Source: Alphaproteobacteria bacterium
GTDB lineage: Bacteria; Pseudomonadota; Alphaproteobacteria; Reyranellales; Reyranellaceae
Length of the DNA: 10,520 nucleotides
Direction of reading: 5' to 3'
Assembly: GCA_013290035.1 (NCBI GenBank)
Contig: JABCYT010000060.1
Location: forward strand, 1 to 10,520
Part shown: positions 1 through 7,098 of the stretch, piece after piece
Numbering within the stretch: the first letter of the stretch is position 1
How the letters are laid out: each line of letters opens with the position of its first letter
Notes under the pieces: generated by a model
Told to the model about the DNA's origin: nothing
Database searches by the model: none
What the model saw: only the letters and a program-made list of their open reading frames with translations
Position numbers and translations under genes: made by a program

Positions 1-687
1 GGCATCTTCGGCATGGCCGGCGGCCTGATCTTGGTCGGCGTGCTGCTGGTCGTCATGCCGTTGCCGCAGGCCATGGTGCTGCACGCGGTGACGCAGATGG
101 CGTCCAATGGCTGGCGAGCGCTGCTCTGGCGGCAGCACATCGTGTGGAAGACCGCGGCGGCCAGCGTCGTCGGCAGCCTGATCTCCGTCGGCCTGTGGTC
201 GATCTGGCTCTACGTGCCCGACAAGGCGATGGCGCTGTTGCTGCTGGGCTGCTCGCCGTTCCTGGTGCGGGCGATCCCCGCCCGCGTGCTGCCGCGCACC
301 TTGGGGCCCGGCCAGATGCTGGGCGGCAGCATGGTGTGCATGATGCTGATGCTGGTCACCGGCGTCACCGGGCCGCTGCTCGACACGCTGTTCCTGCGCT
401 CGCCGCTCGAACGCAAGCAGATCGTCGCCACCAAGGCCGCCTGCCAGCTCTTCAGCCATAGCCTCAAGCTCGCCTATTTCGGCGCGCTGATCGAGCAGTC
501 GGGCTCGGTCGAGCCGTGGTTCGCCGCCGTGGCCATCGCCTCGTCGATGATCGGCACGTCGGCGGGCAAGCTCGTGCTCGAGAAGCTCACCGACACCCAG
601 TTCCGCGCCTGGTCGAACCGCATCATCACGGTGATCGCCACCTACTACATCGGCTACGGCGTGGTCCTGCTGACGGGCATCGCCTAA
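1..687 (+). CDS. TauE/SafE family membrane exporter, 5' end missing
   Basis: Integral membrane protein of the TauE/SafE (DUF81) family, whose members are proposed to export sulfite, sulfoacetate or other organosulfur anions across the inner membrane. The frame is open from base 1: four residues (GIFG) precede the first Met codon at 13, and 'GIFGMAGGLILVGVLL' looks like the glycine-rich first segment of the family. I therefore treat the gene as truncated by the window edge rather than starting at 13. The 228 visible residues hold about six hydrophobic segments separated by short basic loops (for example RALLWRQHIVWK), near the usual full length of about 250. The stop is TAA at 685-687, and a thioesterase gene starts 8 bases later, so the two are probably co-transcribed. 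The transported substrate cannot be told from sequence; nothing ties it to the polyol genes downstream. Confidence 0.85.
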   Translation, partial: GIFGMAGGLILVGVLLVVMPLPQAMVLHAVTQMASNGWRALLWRQHIVWKTAAASVVGSLISVGLWSIWLYVPDKAMALLLLGCSPFLVRAIPARVLPRTLGPGQMLGGSMVCMMLMLVTGVTGPLLDTLFLRSPLERKQIVATKAACQLFSHSLKLAYFGALIEQSGSVEPWFAAVAIASSMIGTSAGKLVLEKLTDTQFRAWSNRIITVIATYYIGYGVVLLTGIA

Positions 688-695
688 GATGCGGC

Positions 696-1118
696 GTGTC
701 CATTCCTCCGGGCTTTCGTGAACTGAAAGAAGCGATCGGCTTCGCCGCGGCCAACGGGCCGTGGTTCGAGAAGATCGAGAACGGCCGCGCGATCCGCGGC
801 TTCCTGCCCGGCCCCGAGCATGCCAACGCGCTGGGCATCGTCCATGGCGGCATGCTGGCGGCCTTCCTCGATTCGGCGATGGGGACCGCGGTGTTCCATA
901 CCCTGCAGCGCCGCGCCGTCACCCTGCGCCTGTCGCTCGACTATCTCGGCCCAGGGCGGGTCGGCGACTGGCTGCAGGCCGAGGGCGAGGTCTTAGGCCA
1001 CGACGAGCACGTGGCGCAGGTGCGCGGCCGCCTCTATGGGCCGCGCCACGAGGTGCTGACAGGGCTGGGCGCCTTCGCGCTGCTCGGCCGCCACCGCACG
1101 CTCCGGACCCCGCGTTAG
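696..1118 (+). CDS. PaaI-family hotdog-fold thioesterase
   Basis: Small cytoplasmic acyl-CoA thioesterase-like protein of 140 residues, the normal size for the PaaI/YbgC-type 4HBT hotdog family, which hydrolyses acyl- or aryl-CoA thioesters, usually as a tetramer. The family signature is clear: H42, N44, G47, then H50-G51-G52 and D59 (pattern HxNxxGxxHGGxxxxxxD), where the HGG start of the central helix and the acid later in it form the active site. A second half with alternating hydrophobic strands (VTLRLSLDYLGP, HVAQVRGRLYGP) completes the fold. I chose the GTG at 696 because it lies 8 bases after the preceding stop and gives a standard N-terminus (MSIPPGFRELKE); the ATG at 689 is in another frame and closes at 721. 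No good ribosome binding site precedes it, so translational coupling to the exporter gene is likely. The substrate is unknown. Confidence 0.82.
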   Translation: MSIPPGFRELKEAIGFAAANGPWFEKIENGRAIRGFLPGPEHANALGIVHGGMLAAFLDSAMGTAVFHTLQRRAVTLRLSLDYLGPGRVGDWLQAEGEVLGHDEHVAQVRGRLYGPRHEVLTGLGAFALLGRHRTLRTPR

Positions 1119-1119
1119 A

Positions 1120-1151
1120 TTGGGCAATTGCTCTTCTCGGGAGTATATGAT
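1120..1151 (+). promoter_or_regulatory. Possible promoter for the HAD-regulator pair
   Basis: The 59-base gap before the HAD gene is more AT-rich than its surroundings. TTGGGC at 1120-1125 followed 18 bases later by TATATG (1144-1149), or overlapping TATGAT (1146-1151), could serve as -35 and -10 boxes. An 8-base palindrome GCAATTGC sits at 1124-1131, and GAG-N5-CTC at 1158-1168. Matches are weak, so this is only a candidate; the HAD gene could instead be read from upstream. Confidence 0.25.
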
Positions 1152-1177
1152 CGCATCGAGCGTTTCTCACCCAGGCG

Positions 1178-1834
1178 ATGATGCGGCCCGATCTCATCAT
1201 TTTCGACTGCGATGGCGTGCTGGTCGACAGCGAGATCCTGAGCTGCCGCTGCCTGTGCGAAGCCCTGGCCGGGCATGGCATCGAGGTCGGCCTGGAGGAA
1301 ACCCTCGACCTGTTCCTCGGCCGCAGCCTGGACGCGGTTCTGCAGCATTACCAGGGACTCGGCCGGTCGATTCCCCGGCAATTTCCCGCCGAGCTGAGGG
1401 CAAAAGTACGGGAGACCTTCCGCTCGGCGCTTTGCCCCATCGACGGCGTCGGGTCGGTATTGGAAGGCCTGGAAATCCCGCACTGCGTCGCCTCCTCGAG
1501 CGCGCTCGACCGGGTGTCCCTCTCGCTCTCCCTGACCGGCCTTGCCCGGCACTTCGGCGACCGGCTCTATACCGCGCAGATGGTGGACCGCGGCAAGCCT
1601 GCCCCCGATCTCTTCCTGTATGCCGCGGCGCGCATGCAGGCTGATCCCGCGCGCACGCTCGTGGTAGAGGACAGCGTGAGCGGCGTGCAGGCGGCCAAGG
1701 CCGCCGGCATGACGGTCTGGGGATTTGTCGGCGGCAGCCACTATCGCGCGCGCGACGGCGCCGCCGACCTGCACGAGGCGGGGGCCGACCGGGTGTTCGC
1801 ACGCATGGCTGACTTCTGGCGAAGCGATCGGTAG
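1178..1834 (+). CDS. HAD superfamily hydrolase (sugar-phosphatase type)
   Basis: Cytoplasmic haloacid-dehalogenase-like phosphatase of subfamily IA (beta-phosphoglucomutase/YfbT/phosphoglycolate phosphatase group), 218 residues, the usual length. All four HAD motifs are present: motif I FDCDGVLVDSE with nucleophile D10 and acid/base D12, motif II serine in VASSS (about S106), motif III lysine K140 in GKPAPDLFLYAA, and motif IV acidic pair E164-D165 in VVEDSVSGVQAAKAAG. A helical cap lies at roughly 17-85. It is likely to remove phosphate from a small sugar or polyol phosphate. Start may be ATG 1178 or the adjacent ATG 1181; a weak AGG at 1173-1175 suits 1181 slightly better. It is followed after 7 bases by the SorC regulator. 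From memory, smoD, a HAD protein, lies near the polyol genes of Rhodobacter sphaeroides, so this may be its counterpart. The precise substrate is not predictable. Confidence 0.88.
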   Translation: MMRPDLIIFDCDGVLVDSEILSCRCLCEALAGHGIEVGLEETLDLFLGRSLDAVLQHYQGLGRSIPRQFPAELRAKVRETFRSALCPIDGVGSVLEGLEIPHCVASSSALDRVSLSLSLTGLARHFGDRLYTAQMVDRGKPAPDLFLYAAARMQADPARTLVVEDSVSGVQAAKAAGMTVWGFVGGSHYRARDGAADLHEAGADRVFARMADFWRSDR

Positions 1835-1841
1835 AGAGATC

Positions 1842-2795
1842 ATGGCGTCATCCGACAACGAGAACACACGTCTCGACGAGGCGGCGCGGGCCGGCTGGCT
1901 CTACTTCATCGCCGGCCATACGCAGGACGAAATCGCCAAGACGTTGAAGATCTCGCGCGCCTCGGCGCAGCGCCTGGTCTCGCTCTGTCTCGCCGAGCGC
2001 CTGATCACCTTCCGCCTGGAGCATCCGATCTCGGCCTGCATGGAACTGGCGGCCCGTCTCAGGGACCAGTTCCATCTCGCCCGCTGCGAGGTCGTGCCGA
2101 CCGACCCGGCGGCGCCGCTCGCCGCCACCGGCATCGCCGAACGCGCCGCCACCCTCCTGGAAGCGACCCTGCGCACGGAGAAGCCGACGATCGTGGCCCT
2201 CGGCACGGGCCGCGCCCTGCGCGCCGCGGTCGAGCGGGTGTCGCCGATCGACTGTCCCCATCACCAGATCGTGTCGCTGGTGGGCAACATCTCGACCGAC
2301 GGCTCGGCGAGCTTCTTCGACACGGTGGGCCGCCTCGCCGACCGCACCAAGGCCCGCCATTATCCCATGCCGCTGCCGTTCCTGATGTCGTCCAAAAGCG
2401 TGCTCGAGCAGATGCTGCGCATCGACCCGATCGCCAAGGTGAGGGCGGTCGCCGCCAAGGCCGATCTGCGCCTGGTCGGCGTCGGCCAGATGGACCAGGC
2501 GGCGCAGGTCTATGTCGACGGCTTCGTCTCGCGCGAGGAGCTGTTCGAGATGCGGCGGCGGGGCGCCGTGGGCGAGCTGATCGGCTGGGCCTTCGATGCC
2601 CAGGGCCACGTCATCGAGGGCGGCACCAACAGCCGGCTCACCAGCATCGCCCTGCAGGCTCCCGCCCGCGGCCTCACCATCGGCGCCGCCGTCGGCCCGG
2701 CCAAGGTGGCGGCGATCCGGGCGGCGCTGAAGGGCCGCCTGCTGAACGGCCTGATCACCGACGAAGCGACCGCGGGCGCGATCCTCAAGCGCTAG
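1842..2795 (+). CDS. SorC/DeoR-family sugar-binding transcriptional regulator
   Basis: DNA-binding regulator of the SorC family, 317 residues (family usually 310-330). Residues about 12-57 form the N-terminal winged helix-turn-helix: 'TQDEIAKTLKISRASAQRLVSL' is a classic HTH, with the recognition helix near 38-49. Residues about 65-317 are the effector domain (Pfam Sugar-bind type, NagB/ISOCOT-like fold) with loops GTGRAL (121-126), GVGQMD (213-218), the family block GAVGELIGWAFDAQG (241-255) and LNGLITDEATA (301-311). Such proteins are tetrameric and respond to a sugar or sugar phosphate; relatives include SmoC, EryD and DalR-type polyol regulators. The ATG at 1842 is preceded by AGAGAG (1833-1838), which overlaps the HAD stop; in-frame upstream codons would lie inside the HAD gene. 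It lies just before the polyol promoter with tandem palindromes, its likely target. Activator or repressor is not decided by sequence. Confidence 0.92.
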   Translation: MASSDNENTRLDEAARAGWLYFIAGHTQDEIAKTLKISRASAQRLVSLCLAERLITFRLEHPISACMELAARLRDQFHLARCEVVPTDPAAPLAATGIAERAATLLEATLRTEKPTIVALGTGRALRAAVERVSPIDCPHHQIVSLVGNISTDGSASFFDTVGRLADRTKARHYPMPLPFLMSSKSVLEQMLRIDPIAKVRAVAAKADLRLVGVGQMDQAAQVYVDGFVSREELFEMRRRGAVGELIGWAFDAQGHVIEGGTNSRLTSIALQAPARGLTIGAAVGPAKVAAIRAALKGRLLNGLITDEATAGAILKR

Positions 2796-2799
2796 GCCG

Positions 2800-2813
2800 G
2801 CTTGTGCACAAGC
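2800..2813 (+). terminator. Perfect 14-base palindrome after the regulator gene
   Basis: GCTTGTGCACAAGC is perfectly self-complementary and starts 4 bases after the SorC stop. A CAAGCGCT repeat (2786-2793 and 2809-2816) and GC-rich self-complementary GCCGGC blocks (2831-2836, 2853-2858) surround it. The region could fold to end the HAD-regulator transcript, but there is no run of T, and a true palindrome has little room for a loop, so a protein-binding site is the alternative. Confidence 0.25.
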
Positions 2814-2875
2814 GCTGAAGCACGGCCCGCGCCGGCCGGCCTGCGGTGCTGCGCCGGCTATGCGCCATCCGACCC

Positions 2876-2904
2876 TTGACAGCGCCTTGGGCGAGTCTGA
2901 ACAT
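2876..2904 (+). promoter_or_regulatory. Probable promoter of the polyol transport/catabolism operon
   Basis: CTTGACA (2875-2881) matches the alphaproteobacterial -35 consensus CTTGAC and the sigma-70 TTGACA exactly. The -10 region is weak: GAACAT at 2899-2904 (17-base spacer) or AACATA at 2900-2905 (18). Transcription would then start near 2911, leaving a leader of about 40 bases before the binding-protein gene. The -10 lies inside the first of two repeated palindromes, so regulator binding there would compete with RNA polymerase. This is read by eye from consensus. Confidence 0.5.
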
Positions 2905-2935
2905 ACGCTCAACGCGTGGGCATATGCCCAACGCG
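2898..2935 (+). repeat. Tandem 19-base operator-like repeat with palindromic cores
   Basis: Two head-to-tail copies: TGAACATACGCTCAACGCG (2898-2916) and TGGGCATATGCCCAACGCG (2917-2935), identical at 15 of 19 positions with no gap. The first 14 bases of each are palindromic: the second copy is perfect (TGGGCATATGCCCA) and the first is imperfect (TGA..C.TA.G..TCA). The shared core is TGnnCATAnGCnCA. The repeats overlap the -10 region and leader of the transport operon and begin about 100 bases after a SorC-family regulator gene, so they are most simply read as paired binding sites for that regulator, probably on adjacent faces because 19 bases is about two helix turns. Confidence 0.65.
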
Positions 2936-2941
2936 AATTTG

Positions 2942-2947
2942 GGAGGA
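2942..2947 (+). promoter_or_regulatory. Ribosome binding site fixing the GTG start at 2952
   Basis: GGAGGA, part of GGGAGGA (2941-2947), is a near-perfect anti-Shine-Dalgarno match ending 4 bases before GTG 2952. It decides the start in favour of GTG 2952 over the in-frame GTG at 2916, which has no such site and would add 12 residues before the signal peptide. Confidence 0.8.
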
Positions 2948-2951
2948 TACC

Positions 2952-4262
2952 GTGAAGCCATCGTTTGGCGCCCTTGTGGGCGCGGCCATCCTGTCGATAT
3001 CGGCCCCCGCGATCGCCGAGACGCTCACCATCGCCACTGTGAACAACAGCGACATGATCCGCATGCAGGGGCTGACCAGCGACTTCACCGCCAAGAATCC
3101 GGACATCACCGTGAAATGGGTGACGCTCGAGGAGAACGTGCTGCGCCAGCGCGTGACCACCGACATCGCCACCAAGGGCGGCCAGTTCGACGTGCTGACC
3201 ATCGGCACCTACGAGGTGCCGATCTGGGCCAAGAAGGGCTGGCTGGTGCCGCTCGACAATCTCGGCGCCGACTACGACGTGGCCGACCTGTTGCCCAAGA
3301 TCCGCGATGCCGTGTCGGTCGACGGCAAGCTCTACGGCGCGCCATTCTATGGCGAGAGCTCGATGATCATGTATCGCACCGACCTGTTCAAGAAGGCCGG
3401 GCTCACCATGCCCGAGAAGCCGACCTGGGACTTCGTGATCGATGCCGCCAAGAAGCTCACCGACAAGTCGGCCGGCGTCTACGGCATCTGCCTGCGCGGC
3501 AAGGCGGGCTGGGGCGAGAACATGGCGTTCCTGACGGCGATGGCCAATTCCTACGGCGCGCGCTGGTTCGACGAGAAATGGCAGCCGCAGTTCGACAAGC
3601 CCGAGTGGAAGAAGACGCTCACGACCTATGTCGACCTGATGAAGGCGGCCGGCCCGCCGGGCGCCAGCTCCAACGGCTTCAACGAGAACCTCGCTCTGTT
3701 CAATGCCGGCAAGTGCGCGATGTGGATCGACGCCACGGTCGCCGCCTCCTTCGTGACCAATCCCAAGGACTCGACGGTGGCCGACAGGGTCGGTTTCGCC
3801 CTGGCGCCCAATGCCGGCCTGGGCAAGAACGCCAACTGGCTGTGGGCCTGGAACCTCGCCATTCCGGCTGGCTCCAAGAAGGTGCCGGCGGCGGAGAAGT
3901 TCATCGGCTGGGCGACCAACAAGGACTACGCCAAGCTCGTCGCCGCCAAGGAGGGCTGGGCGAGCGCTCCGCCGGGAACGCGCACCTCGCTCTACCAGAA
4001 TCCGGAGTACCAGAAGGTGGCGCCGTTCGCCAAGCCGACGCTCGACTCGATCGATGCCGCCGATCCCAACAAGCCGACGGTCCAGCCGGTGCCCTATGTC
4101 GGCGTGCAGTACGCGGCGATCCCCGAGTTCCAGGGCATCGGCACCGCGGTCGGCCAGCAATTCTCTGCCGCGCTGTCCGGCGCCTCGACGGTCGACGCCG
4201 CGCTGGCCGCCGCACAATCCTCGACCGAACGCGAAATGAAGCGCGCCGGCTACATCAAGTAA
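2952..4262 (+). CDS. Polyol ABC transporter periplasmic substrate-binding protein (SmoE-like)
   Basis: Periplasmic solute-binding protein of family 1 (436 residues, typical of the sorbitol/mannitol-binding SmoE/MtlE group) that captures the sugar alcohol and delivers it to the two permeases. The N-terminus MKPSFGALVGAAILSISAPAIA is a Sec signal peptide with probable cleavage after AIA at residue 22; no lipobox cysteine is present. The mature protein opens with ETLTIATVNNSDMIRMQGL and includes WVTLEENVLRQRVTTDIATKGGQFDV and TIGTYEVPIWAKKGWL, blocks I recognise from alphaproteobacterial polyol-binding proteins. Central PFYGESSMIMYRTDLFKKAG and C-terminal NWLWAWNLAIPAGSKK are typical of the fold. 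It is the first gene of the operon, directly downstream of the promoter and operators, and is followed by a stable hairpin. Polyol specificity (sorbitol, mannitol, D-arabinitol or ribitol) is inferred from similarity and neighbours, not from binding residues. Confidence 0.92.
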   Translation: MKPSFGALVGAAILSISAPAIAETLTIATVNNSDMIRMQGLTSDFTAKNPDITVKWVTLEENVLRQRVTTDIATKGGQFDVLTIGTYEVPIWAKKGWLVPLDNLGADYDVADLLPKIRDAVSVDGKLYGAPFYGESSMIMYRTDLFKKAGLTMPEKPTWDFVIDAAKKLTDKSAGVYGICLRGKAGWGENMAFLTAMANSYGARWFDEKWQPQFDKPEWKKTLTTYVDLMKAAGPPGASSNGFNENLALFNAGKCAMWIDATVAASFVTNPKDSTVADRVGFALAPNAGLGKNANWLWAWNLAIPAGSKKVPAAEKFIGWATNKDYAKLVAAKEGWASAPPGTRTSLYQNPEYQKVAPFAKPTLDSIDAADPNKPTVQPVPYVGVQYAAIPEFQGIGTAVGQQFSAALSGASTVDAALAAAQSSTEREMKRAGYIK

Positions 4263-4271
4263 GGCATCTCG

Positions 4272-4303
4272 GGCCATCGGATCGCTGCGGCGATCCGGTG
4301 GCC
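4272..4303 (+). promoter_or_regulatory. Strong intercistronic RNA hairpin after the binding-protein gene
   Basis: Bases 4272-4285 pair with 4290-4303 over 14 positions (13 Watson-Crick and one G-T wobble at 4277/4298), with a TGCG loop at 4286-4289. It starts 9 bases after the binding-protein stop in the 83-base gap before the first permease. No T run follows, so it is not a standard terminator. Hairpins placed here in ABC import operons commonly protect the binding-protein message from 3' decay or allow partial termination, giving more binding protein than permease; that role is inferred. Confidence 0.6.
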
Positions 4304-4345
4304 TCCCGGTCCGCCGCCCCCTCGCTCTGCTGACCACGACTTCCG

Positions 4346-5218
4346 ATGGCGACCCAACAGACGCAAGTTCTCGCCCGTGGCCTGCTGACGCCGGCCGTCG
4401 CGCTGCTGCTGGTGTGGATGATCGTGCCGCTGGCGATGACGATCTATTTCTCCTTGCTGCACTACAACCTGCTCGATCCGGGCTCCGAAGCCTTCGTCGG
4501 CCTGGAGAATTTCCGCTACTTCCTGACCGACCCCGCCTTCCTGGCGTCGCTGCAGAACACCCTGGTGCTGGTGGGCTCGGTGCTGGCGATCACCATCGTG
4601 CTCGGCGTCCCGCTGGCGCTGCTGCTCGACCAGCCGGTGCTCGGGCGTAGCATCGTGCGGCTGATGGTGATCGCGCCGTTCTTCGTCATGCCGACCGTGA
4701 GCGCGCTGGTGTGGAAGAACCTGCTGCTGCATCCGGTCTCGGGCCTGCTGGCGTGGCTCTCGACCCTGGTCGGCATCACGCCGATCGACTGGTTCAACGA
4801 CGCGCCGATGACCGCCATCATCATGATCGTGGCCTGGCAGTGGCTGCCCTTCGCCACCCTGATCCTGCTCACCGCCCTGCAGTCGCAGGACGAGGAGCAG
4901 AAGGAGGCGGCTGAGATGGACGGCGCCAGCGCCCTCAGCACCTTCCTCTATCTCACCCTGCCGCACCTGGCGCGGCCGATCACGGTCGTCATCCTGATCG
5001 AGACGATCTTCCTGCTCACGGTGTTCGCCGAGATCTTCGTGACCACCGGCGGCGGTCCCGGCCTGCAGACCACCAACATCGCCTTCCTGATCTATTCCCA
5101 GGCGCTCATCCAGTACGACGTCGGCAGCGCCTCGGCCGGCGGGCTGGTCGCCGTCGTGATCGCCAACATCATCGCTTTCTTCCTCGTCCGCGTCGTCGGA
5201 CGGAACCTGGAGGCCTAG
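4346..5218 (+). CDS. Polyol ABC transporter permease, SmoF/MalF type
   Basis: Inner-membrane subunit (290 residues) of the binding-protein-dependent polyol importer. It has about six membrane helices, starting with LLTPAVALLLVWMIVPLAMTIYFSL (about 13-37), and a BPD_transp_1 domain from about residue 70. The cytoplasmic EAA loop that docks on the ATPase is present: E187-A188-A189, G193, then LP at 205-206 in EAAEMDGASALSTFLYLTLPHL. The segment VFAEIFVTTGGGPGLQTTNIAFLIY is typical of the MalF-like partner in sugar importers. The start ATG 4346 is the natural one for the family, but its upstream sequence (ACCACGACTTCCG) has no recognisable Shine-Dalgarno motif, unlike most genes in this operon, which may lower its translation. 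The second permease follows after 3 bases. Together with that permease it forms the translocation pore. Confidence 0.92.
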   Translation: MATQQTQVLARGLLTPAVALLLVWMIVPLAMTIYFSLLHYNLLDPGSEAFVGLENFRYFLTDPAFLASLQNTLVLVGSVLAITIVLGVPLALLLDQPVLGRSIVRLMVIAPFFVMPTVSALVWKNLLLHPVSGLLAWLSTLVGITPIDWFNDAPMTAIIMIVAWQWLPFATLILLTALQSQDEEQKEAAEMDGASALSTFLYLTLPHLARPITVVILIETIFLLTVFAEIFVTTGGGPGLQTTNIAFLIYSQALIQYDVGSASAGGLVAVVIANIIAFFLVRVVGRNLEA

Positions 5219-5221
5219 GCG

Positions 5222-6052
<831 letters not shown>

Positions 6053-6064
6053 GGACGAAACACC

Positions 6065-7069
6065 ATGGGCCAGATCACGCTCCAGGGCGTCCACAAGTCC
6101 TTCGGACAGCTCGACATCATCAAGGATGCCAATCTCGACATCGAGGACGGCTCTTTCGTGGTCTTCGTCGGTCCCTCGGGCTGTGGCAAGACCACGCTGT
6201 TGCGGCTGATCGCCGGCCTCGAGGACGTGACCGGCGGGCGCATCCTGATCGACGGCCAGAACGTGGTGAACGTGCCGCCGGCCAAGCGCGGCCTGTCGAT
6301 GGTCTTCCAGTCCTACGCGCTCTATCCGCATATGAGCGTGCGCGGCAACATCGCCTTTGGGCTGAAGATGGCGGGCCTGCCGCGCGCCGAGATCGACCGC
6401 AAGGTGGCGGCCGCGGCGGCGACGCTCAACCTCACGCCCTATCTCGACCGCAAGCCGCGCGAGCTCTCCGGCGGGCAGCGCCAGCGGGTGGCGATCGGCC
6501 GCGCCATCGTGCGCGAACCCAAGGCCTTCCTGTTCGACGAGCCGCTCAGCAACCTCGACGCAGCGCTGCGCGTGCAGATGCGCATGGAAGTGACCCGCCT
6601 GCAGAAGCAGCTGGCGACGACCGCCGTCTACGTCACCCATGACCAGGTCGAGGCCATGACCATGGCCGACCGCATCGTCGTGCTGAACGCCGGCCGGGTC
6701 GAGCAGTACGGCTCGCCGCTCGAACTGTACGAGCAGCCGGCCAACCTGTTCGTCGCGGGCTTCATCGGCTCGCCCAAGATGAATTTCGTCTCCGGCCCGC
6801 CGGCCGACCAGCTCGGCGCGGCCACCATCGGCATCCGGCCCGAGCATCTGCGAATTGCGCAGGAAGGCGAGGGCTGGCCGGGCACGGTGTCGGTCGCCGA
6901 GCATCTCGGCAGCGACACCTTCCTCTATGTCGATGGCGGCGCGCTGGGGCTGCTGACGGTACGTGGCATCGGCGAAATCCACCTCAAGAGCGGCGATCGC
7001 GTGTGGCTGTCGCCCGATCCCGCCCGGCTGCATCGCTTCGACAAGGACGGCATGGCCATCCGGCATTGA
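6065..7069 (+). CDS. Polyol ABC transporter ATP-binding protein (SmoK/MalK/UgpC type)
   Basis: Cytoplasmic ATPase (334 residues) that powers the polyol importer as a homodimer. Every nucleotide-binding element is present: Walker [10 protein letters not shown] (36-44), Q-loop Q82 in [13 protein letters not shown], signature LSGGQ (134-138), Walker B KAFLFDE ending in catalytic E159, D-loop SNLD (162-165) and switch H192 in [15 protein letters not shown]. After the nucleotide domain, residues about 235-334 form the OB-fold TOBE regulatory domain ([27 protein letters not shown]) characteristic of the MalK/UgpC branch (CUT1 carbohydrate importers). The start ATG 6065 has AAGGA (6051-6055) at 9 bases, overlapping the stop of the preceding permease gene. 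MalK-type proteins in other bacteria can also energise several transporters, so it might serve more than one binding protein. Confidence 0.95.
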   Translation: MGQITLQGVHKSFGQLDIIKDANLDIEDGSFVVFVGPSGCGKTTLLRLIAGLEDVTGGRILIDGQNVVNVPPAKRGLSMVFQSYALYPHMSVRGNIAFGLKMAGLPRAEIDRKVAAAAATLNLTPYLDRKPRELSGGQRQRVAIGRAIVREPKAFLFDEPLSNLDAALRVQMRMEVTRLQKQLATTAVYVTHDQVEAMTMADRIVVLNAGRVEQYGSPLELYEQPANLFVAGFIGSPKMNFVSGPPADQLGAATIGIRPEHLRIAQEGEGWPGTVSVAEHLGSDTFLYVDGGALGLLTVRGIGEIHLKSGDRVWLSPDPARLHRFDKDGMAIRH

Positions 7070-7086
7070 GCGGGGCGACCCACAAC

Positions 7087-7093
7087 GGGAAGG
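7087..7093 (+). promoter_or_regulatory. Ribosome binding site fixing the dehydrogenase start at 7099
   Basis: GGGAAGG ends 5 bases before ATG 7099. The reading frame is open further upstream to an ATG at 7003, but that start would overlap the end of the ATPase gene and adds residues with no place in the family; this site and the MYLEKFKLDGRTAVVTGG N-terminus settle the choice. Confidence 0.7.
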
Positions 7094-7098
7094 CGCGT

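Noticed and set aside
516..695. N-terminal extension of the thioesterase into the exporter gene
   Set aside because: The added residues are Arg/His-rich out-of-frame translation of the exporter; GTG 696 gives a normal-length protein.
1725..1841. N-terminal extension of the SorC regulator
   Set aside because: It would overlap the end of the HAD gene; the residues are not typical of the family, and ATG 1842 has its own ribosome binding site.
2916..2951. In-frame GTG start at 2916 for the binding protein
   Set aside because: It lies within the operator repeat, lacks a ribosome binding site and would put 12 residues before the signal peptide.
2846..4333. Second forward frame of 495 codons overlapping the binding-protein gene
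   Set aside because: It is an out-of-frame reading of the binding-protein gene, giving an Arg-rich product without a signal peptide or recognisable domain.
1848..4337. Very long reverse-strand open frame (829 codons) opposite the regulator and binding-protein genes
   Set aside because: It lies antisense to two well-recognised genes, its translation is dominated by Arg, Gly, Ala, Asp and His with no domain, and long antisense frames are expected in high-GC DNA.
7003..7098. N-terminal extension of the short-chain dehydrogenase
   Set aside because: It would overlap the TOBE domain of the ATPase gene; ATG 7099 with GGGAAGG upstream gives the standard family N-terminus.
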